In this document: positions 60,076 to 64,000 of the stretch, piece after piece | Position numbering within the stretch: the first letter of the stretch is position 1 | How the letters are laid out: each line of letters begins with the position of its first letter | Source of the DNA: Thermoplasmata archaeon | GTDB taxonomy: Archaea; Thermoplasmatota; Thermoplasmata; Lutacidiplasmatales; UBA184 | Length of the DNA: 64,000 nucleotides | NCBI GenBank assembly: GCA_021806135.1 | Contig: JAJZYB010000003.1 | Location: 28,797-92,796 of the forward strand | Direction of reading: 5' to 3' | Position numbers and translations under genes: made by a program | The notes under the pieces: generated by a model | What the model saw: the letters and a program-made list of their open reading frames with translations, nothing else | What the model was told of the DNA's origin: nothing | Databases searched by the model: none

Positions 60076-61208
60076 GCTGCCCCCGAGCGCTCGAGTATGG
60101 TCACGAAGTTGTGAGAACCCAACCCTCCCACGGACTGCGCCAATCCCACCCGGGGCCGGGCACGGATCTGATGCGCCTCGGCTTCACCGACCAGCTGCCG
60201 GTACACCTCCACCACCTGGGCAAGCCCCGAGGCCCCCACCGGATGGCCCCGGCCCAGAAGCCCCCCCGAGGGGTTGACCGGGAGGATCCCATCGGGGTCC
60301 CCCTTCCCCTCCTCCACGAACCGGAGGCCCTCTCCGGGTCCGCAGAACCCCAGGTCCTCCAGGTCCATGAGTTCGAAGGGGGCAAACGCATCGTGGACCT
60401 CCGCCACCCCCACCTCCTTCCTCGTGATCCCGGCCTCCTCGTACGCCCGGGCCGCCGCGAGCCGGGTCGCCCGGAAACCGCTCTCCGGGTCCCGCGAGAG
60501 CACGTGGAGGAGGTCGGTGGCCTGCCCGACCCCCGTCACCTCCACCTCTCCCTGGTCTCGCGTGAGGAGCACGGCCGCCGCCCCGTCGCTCACCGGGGAG
60601 ACGTGCAACAAGCGCAGTGGACTGGCGATGACCCGGCTCGCGTTCACCTGCTCCAGCGTCACCGGGGAGCTCAAGTGGGCGCGCCGGTTCCGGCTCGCGC
60701 AGGCCCGGTTGCGGACCGTGACCTCCCCCAGCCTCTCCAACGGGATCCCCCACTGTCGGAGGTAGAGCGAGGTGAGGAGCGCGGCCATCGCCGGCATGGT
60801 GGCCCCATGGCGGAATTCCTCCGGCGATAAGCTCCGGGAAAGGTCCCGGGTGAGCTCAGGACCCGGTCGGTCCGTCATCTTCTCTCCCGCCAGGACGAGG
60901 ACGGACCGCAGGCGGGACCCCCGGAGCCAGGCGTAACCGGCGTGCAAGGTGGCGGCGCCCGTGGCCGACGCGGCCTCTACGCGCCAGGCCGGCCTCCCGC
61001 TGAGCCCCAGCGCGTCCGCGACCTCCGCGGAGAGATTCTCCACTCCGGCGAGGGTCCCCGCCGCCATGCTCCCGACGAGGACCCCGTCCGGTCGGGTCCC
61101 GGGGGCCCTCTCCAGGGCCTCTTCCCCGGCCCGGGTCAGGAGTGCGACCAGTCCCTCCGGCCTGCGGCCGAAGGGGGTGAGGCCCCAGGAGACGATCCCG
61201 ATCCCCAT
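60072..61208 (-). CDS. Thiolase-family protein with Ser in place of nucleophilic Cys
   Basis: The 378-residue protein has thiolase landmarks: WRVEAASATGAATLHAGYAWL, VHDAFAPFELMDLEDLGFCGPGEG, LPVNPSGGLLGRGHPVGASG and the C-terminal SVGGLGSHNFVTIL. The first motif is where the reactive Cys should be (CAxG); here it reads SATG, so the nucleophile is missing. It may act in a different reaction or be non-catalytic, as seen in some SCP-x-like thiolases. It is coupled to DUF35. Confidence 0.88.
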   Translation of the reverse strand: MGIGIVSWGLTPFGRRPEGLVALLTRAGEEALERAPGTRPDGVLVGSMAAGTLAGVENLSAEVADALGLSGRPAWRVEAASATGAATLHAGYAWLRGSRLRSVLVLAGEKMTDRPGPELTRDLSRSLSPEEFRHGATMPAMAALLTSLYLRQWGIPLERLGEVTVRNRACASRNRRAHLSSPVTLEQVNASRVIASPLRLLHVSPVSDGAAAVLLTRDQGEVEVTGVGQATDLLHVLSRDPESGFRATRLAAARAYEEAGITRKEVGVAEVHDAFAPFELMDLEDLGFCGPGEGLRFVEEGKGDPDGILPVNPSGGLLGRGHPVGASGLAQVVEVYRQLVGEAEAHQIRARPRVGLAQSVGGLGSHNFVTILERSGAA

Positions 61209-61214
61209 GGTCCC

Positions 61215-61754
61215 TCAGGACGCCACGTAGAGGAGCCAGTCCAGGAAGGCCAGCAGGGGGACGCCTTTCTCCCAGCGGAGGACCCGGTGTCCGGCGGTGG
61301 TCTGGTCCACCGGCGGGATACGACGGGAGACGAGTCCCGCGAACCCGTCCAGCGGGACCACATCGGGCTCCGCCGAGAAGAGTCGCCACGGGTCCTCCCC
61401 CCTCAACCCCACGCGACGGAAGGCGTAGAGCAAAAGCAAGCGGGCTTCCCGGGTCTGGTGGACCAACTGACGGTACTGCTCGGAGGCCCGCCCGCTTGCG
61501 GCGGAGAAGTGGATGGTCTGCGATCCGGACGACTTCACCTCGATGGGGAGGATGAGCCGCTCCCTCAGGGCCACCAGATCGAAGCCGTGGGAGCCGGCGG
61601 CCCGGACCACCAGGAAGGGGCGCTGGCTCAGCCGGTCCAGCCGGGCAAGGTCCTCGGGCCGGTCCGCCTCGCGTCGATAGCGGCGGAGCGCCTCGCGCTC
61701 TCCCTGGAGCACCCCTTTGAGCTCCCTCTCGTAGGCCGAGGCGCTCGATCCCAC
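61215..61754 (-). CDS. Hjc-like PD-(D/E)XK nuclease
   Basis: The 179-residue protein has YERELKGVLQGEREAL with the early Glu, FLVVRAAGSHGFDLVALRERLILPIEVKSSG with the Asp and E-V-K, and an Hjc-like AASEQYRQLVHQ-type helix. This resembles archaeal Holliday junction resolvase Hjc. The GTG start at 61754 has a TATA box (GTATATGTATTG, minus strand) 22-33 nt upstream. Length is greater than typical Hjc (about 125), with a C-terminal extension. It is divergent from an AAA+ gene. Confidence 0.8.
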   Translation of the reverse strand: MGSSASAYERELKGVLQGEREALRRYRREADRPEDLARLDRLSQRPFLVVRAAGSHGFDLVALRERLILPIEVKSSGSQTIHFSAASGRASEQYRQLVHQTREARLLLLYAFRRVGLRGEDPWRLFSAEPDVVPLDGFAGLVSRRIPPVDQTTAGHRVLRWEKGVPLLAFLDWLLYVAS

Positions 61755-61818
61755 GCTCTCATCGACCGCCGGGACAATACATATACGCTGCTCCGGCCTC
61801 GAACGGCCGGGAGCATCG
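61755..61818. promoter_or_regulatory. Divergent promoter of Hjc-like and AAA+ genes
   Basis: CAATACATATACGC at 61775-61788 is the only AT-rich segment of this 64-bp gap. On the minus strand it is 22-34 nt from the nuclease GTG; on the plus strand it is about 32-42 nt from the AAA+ ATG. One element may serve both directions. Confidence 0.5.
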
Positions 61819-63282
61819 ATGGTCTTGCCCGAGGGCTCGCTCGACCTCCCCCCGGAGGACCTGGGGGTGGCCCGGGTGCTCCTCGGGCTGTTGGACGGGG
61901 CGACACGGTCCGGCTCGACGGCGAACCCCGAGGCCCCGCGTCTCCTCCGGCTCTCCGAGATCCGGCGTGGCCTCTTGCGGGAACGCGTCTTTCAGGACCC
62001 GGCCCGCCTCCTGTTGAGGCTCAAGCGACGGGGCCTTCTGCAGGAGGACCTTGGACCCCGGGGAGACAAGGTCTACCGGCTCCCGGCCCTTTCCGACCTC
62101 CGGGAAGGGCTCCGGGAGTCCCTCGCCCGCACCCCCCCGCGGGAGGCCCCGTTCCGCGGCGGATACCGGCCCCCACCCGACGAGCGCCACGAGCTCGAGG
62201 AGATGGACACCGCCTTCCTCCTCCATCTCCACGACCTGCTGGAGGAGCGTTTGGAAGAGACCCTCCGATTCGGCAAGGAGTTCACCCTCGGGAAGCTCCT
62301 CGCCTACTGTCGGGGTCTCTTCGGTGAGGCCCTCTACCTGGACATCGCCCTCGGCCTCTTGCAGCAGTACGCCCTCGCCGACGTCCCGCTGGTGGCTCCC
62401 GGCGGCCGCAGCACGGGGACCACGGGATTCCACCTGGCCCTCTTCGGTCCCCCCGGTACCGGGAAGACCTTCGCCATCGACGACTTCCTGCGCGGGAACG
62501 AGCGGACCGGGGTACCGGCCCATGGGCTGCCCGGCCGGAACCGCTACTGCGGGGGCATCACCCCGGCGCAGTTCCTCCGGGTGGGTTCCTACTACCAGGG
62601 CCGGACGTTCAACTTCATCGTCCCGGAATTCAACGACTGGTTCAAGTACCGTGGGATGGTGGAGCCGCTCAAGCTGGTGATGGAACAACGGGAGGTCAAG
62701 TGGGAGACCACGCTGGGGACCATCGGTCCGTACACCTTCCGCTCGTACTTCTCCGTGAACTACAACGTCCGGGTCCTCGGGGGCAACGCCTGGGAGAGCA
62801 CCATCCTCGACCCGAACTTCGCCGCCCTGGAGGACCGCATGCTCCTGCGTTTCCATCTCATGACCCGGGAACGCTTCCGGGCCGTGGAGCAGAGCGCGGA
62901 ACGCCTGGAGCTCGGAGAGCTCTCCTTCGACCTGGCCGGGAAGATCCGGGACCACCTCACGCTCCTGCACGCCATCCAGACCGGGCATCCGCTCGCCCGA
63001 CGCTGGGCCCCCCGGGGAGTGGCGCTCTCCCGGGAGCTCTACCAGACCCTCCGGGAGGTCTCCGAACGCTCCCTCGACCGCAACCCCCATCCCCGCTTCT
63101 CCCCCCGGCTCCGGAGCCGCGCCGTGAAGCTGGCCGCGGCCGGAGCCCTCGTGGGGTTCTTCCACCGTGACCGCCCGGAGCGGACGCCGCTACCGGTCGG
63201 CCGGGAGGAGGAGGCGCTCGCCCGGCTCTTCTATCAGCAGGAGATCGACGCCCGGGAAGGTCGCCTCCTTCCCGCCCGCTGA
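61819..63282 (+). CDS. AAA+ ATPase with N-terminal winged-helix region
   Basis: The 487-residue protein has an N-terminal helical/winged-helix region (residues 1-95: LLRLSEIRRGLL, RLLLRLKRRGLLQED, KVYRLP). Walker A is HLALFGPPGTGKTFAIDDFL near residue 210. NFIVPEFNDWFKY may be Walker B, and NYNVRVLGGNAWESTI with LEDRMLLRFHLMT is in the sensor/arginine region. The C-terminal part is helical. It is likely a MoxR- or MCM-like AAA+ protein of archaea; a specific family is not claimed. It is divergent from a nuclease gene. Confidence 0.78.
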   Translation: MVLPEGSLDLPPEDLGVARVLLGLLDGATRSGSTANPEAPRLLRLSEIRRGLLRERVFQDPARLLLRLKRRGLLQEDLGPRGDKVYRLPALSDLREGLRESLARTPPREAPFRGGYRPPPDERHELEEMDTAFLLHLHDLLEERLEETLRFGKEFTLGKLLAYCRGLFGEALYLDIALGLLQQYALADVPLVAPGGRSTGTTGFHLALFGPPGTGKTFAIDDFLRGNERTGVPAHGLPGRNRYCGGITPAQFLRVGSYYQGRTFNFIVPEFNDWFKYRGMVEPLKLVMEQREVKWETTLGTIGPYTFRSYFSVNYNVRVLGGNAWESTILDPNFAALEDRMLLRFHLMTRERFRAVEQSAERLELGELSFDLAGKIRDHLTLLHAIQTGHPLARRWAPRGVALSRELYQTLREVSERSLDRNPHPRFSPRLRSRAVKLAAAGALVGFFHRDRPERTPLPVGREEEALARLFYQQEIDAREGRLLPAR

Positions 63283-63694
63283 CCTTCCGCCGCCTTCCCC
63301 GGCCTTCCACCGCCCCTCCGGGGAGACGGTCCTCTACGAGGCCATCGCCGTCCTCGCCCGGCACCGGGGCGGGTCCCTGAGCCAGCAGGCGCTCCTCCGG
63401 GCCCTCGGCGGCTTCCTCGGGAAGGAAGACCCGCCCGGCCGCCTCGGGGGGGCGCGCCTCCGGCGGATCATTGTCCGTTCGCCCCGGGTCCGGCTGGAAG
63501 TGCTCTACGCGGACCGCCCCGGAAGGCGCCCGTACCTCCACTGCCCGGTCTGCGGCGGGGACCTCCTGCCCCGGTTCAACCAGACCCTGGAGGGGGGAAG
63601 GGCGCTCCTGGGCTACCGCTGCAGCACCTGCCCGTTCTGGACCCCCCGTCGTTGGAGGGTTCCCGCCCGCTACCGCTTCTGGCTCCGACGCTGA
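63167..63694 (+). CDS. Zinc-ribbon protein with N-terminal helical domain
   Basis: The GTG at 63167 is the only clear start and would overlap the AAA+ gene by 116 nt; a nonstandard start nearer 63283 is possible. The convincing part is the last 110 residues: ETVLYEAIAVLARHRGGSLSQQALLRALGGFLG, a winged-helix-like segment, then HCPVCGGDLLPRF and YRCSTCPFW, a four-Cys zinc ribbon. It looks like a DNA-binding adaptor. No family name can be given. Confidence 0.6.
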   Translation: MTARSGRRYRSAGRRRRSPGSSISRRSTPGKVASFPPADLPPPSPAFHRPSGETVLYEAIAVLARHRGGSLSQQALLRALGGFLGKEDPPGRLGGARLRRIIVRSPRVRLEVLYADRPGRRPYLHCPVCGGDLLPRFNQTLEGGRALLGYRCSTCPFWTPRRWRVPARYRFWLRR

Positions 63695-63701
63695 GCGGGG
63701 A

Positions 63702-63995
63702 TCACGTCACGGAGTTCATGATGGCCATCTTCTGGCCATCGACCAAGAGGATGGTCTGCTCCTTCTTGTGCTGGAAGGTGAAATACCAGGTCGGGACGTG
63801 CATCAGCTCCCCCTCCGAGGCGTCGGCCTTGGTGGTGAGCTGCTGGACCATCCGGTGCTGCTTGTGGGCCTTCTGTGCCTGGACCTCGGTGACGTAGTTC
63901 TTGGCCGTGTACTGCGCCGCGTCCTCTCCCACGTCCCCGTTGAGGATGGGGGCCCCCGAGGGAAGCCGGCGCTTGTCGAAGGGTTCCCGGGCCAT
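63702..63995 (-). CDS. Unknown protein, probably the C-terminal part of a gene cut by the window edge
   Basis: The visible 97 residues include NYVTEVQAQKAHKQHRMVQQL, TWYFTFQHKKEQTILLVDGQ and MAIMNSVT at the end. The reading frame stays open to the window edge (the codon before the ATG is CTC), so the ATG at 63995 may be internal. No family is recognised. The opposite-strand ORF is shadow. Confidence 0.55.
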   Translation of the reverse strand: MAREPFDKRRLPSGAPILNGDVGEDAAQYTAKNYVTEVQAQKAHKQHRMVQQLTTKADASEGELMHVPTWYFTFQHKKEQTILLVDGQKMAIMNSVT

Positions 63996-64000
63996 GAGGT

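Noticed and set aside
1-64000. CRISPR arrays, prophage or toxin-antitoxin locus
   Set aside because: No regularly spaced direct repeats, cas genes, phage structural genes or recognisable toxin-antitoxin pairs were seen.

Overview
The window is chromosomal DNA from an archaeon with high GC content. Archaeal identity rests on the proteasome alpha - SBDS - Rrp4 - Rrp41 - Rrp42 - L37Ae - RpoP superoperon, RadB, an archaeal GlyRS, a COG1395-type regulator, and TATA boxes placed about 25-30 nt before start codons (leaderless transcription). RadB, the DUF835 protein, PKD/Kelch proteins and the generally high GC suggest a GC-rich euryarchaeal lineage, most likely Thermoplasmatota; this is inference, since no rRNA or other marker allows exact placement.

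Layout. 1-0.8 kb: an IS607-type element (tnpA complete, tnpB cut by the window edge) abutting the 3' end of a PfkB kinase gene. 0.8-3.8 kb: PfkB kinase, membrane protein and NIF3 protein on the minus strand. 4.2-10 kb, plus strand: amidohydrolase, GlyRS, coiled-coil protein, UPF0200 kinase, SixA-like phosphatase and a glycosyltransferase-like protein. 10-15.6 kb, minus strand: a tight operon of COG1395 regulator, unknown protein, Ppx/GppA phosphatase, two thymidylate-kinase-like proteins and a CHAD protein, which looks like a polyphosphate/nucleotide module. 17-21 kb: two peptide-type ABC permeases, one fused to an extracellular Kelch propeller and PKD domain. 23.2-29 kb: the proteasome/exosome superoperon followed by radB. 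29-35 kb: an AddA/AddB-like helicase-nuclease pair. 35-37.5 kb: DUF835 protein, secreted protein and methyltransferase.

37.5-49 kb is a sulfur and Fe-S island: a ubiquitin-like/E1/rhodanese fusion, a JAMM protease and a cysteine synthase (a CysO-Mec-CysM-like route), a SufR-like repressor divergent from sufC-sufS, then sufB, and sufD divergent from sufU-ferredoxin. 49-58 kb holds a B12-type radical SAM protein, aldo/keto reductase, Fe-dependent alcohol dehydrogenase, SCP2-like protein, a coiled-coil protein with a nuclease-like domain, and an HxlR regulator divergent from a nitroreductase. 58-61 kb holds acyl-CoA genes (hydroxyacyl-CoA dehydrogenase, thiolase with DUF35) and a tRNA-Ser(GCU) gene whose T-loop is interrupted by about 32 nt, interpreted as an intron. 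61-64 kb has an Hjc-like nuclease divergent from an AAA+ ATPase and a zinc-ribbon protein.

The observations most worth follow-up are the T-loop intron tRNA, the Kelch-PKD-permease fusion, the internal-diglycine ubiquitin-like/E1 fusion beside a JAMM protease and cysteine synthase, and the Ppx/two-Tmk/CHAD operon in which one Tmk-like protein has Arg in place of the Walker A Lys. All identifications come from reading translated sequence; no database search was run.
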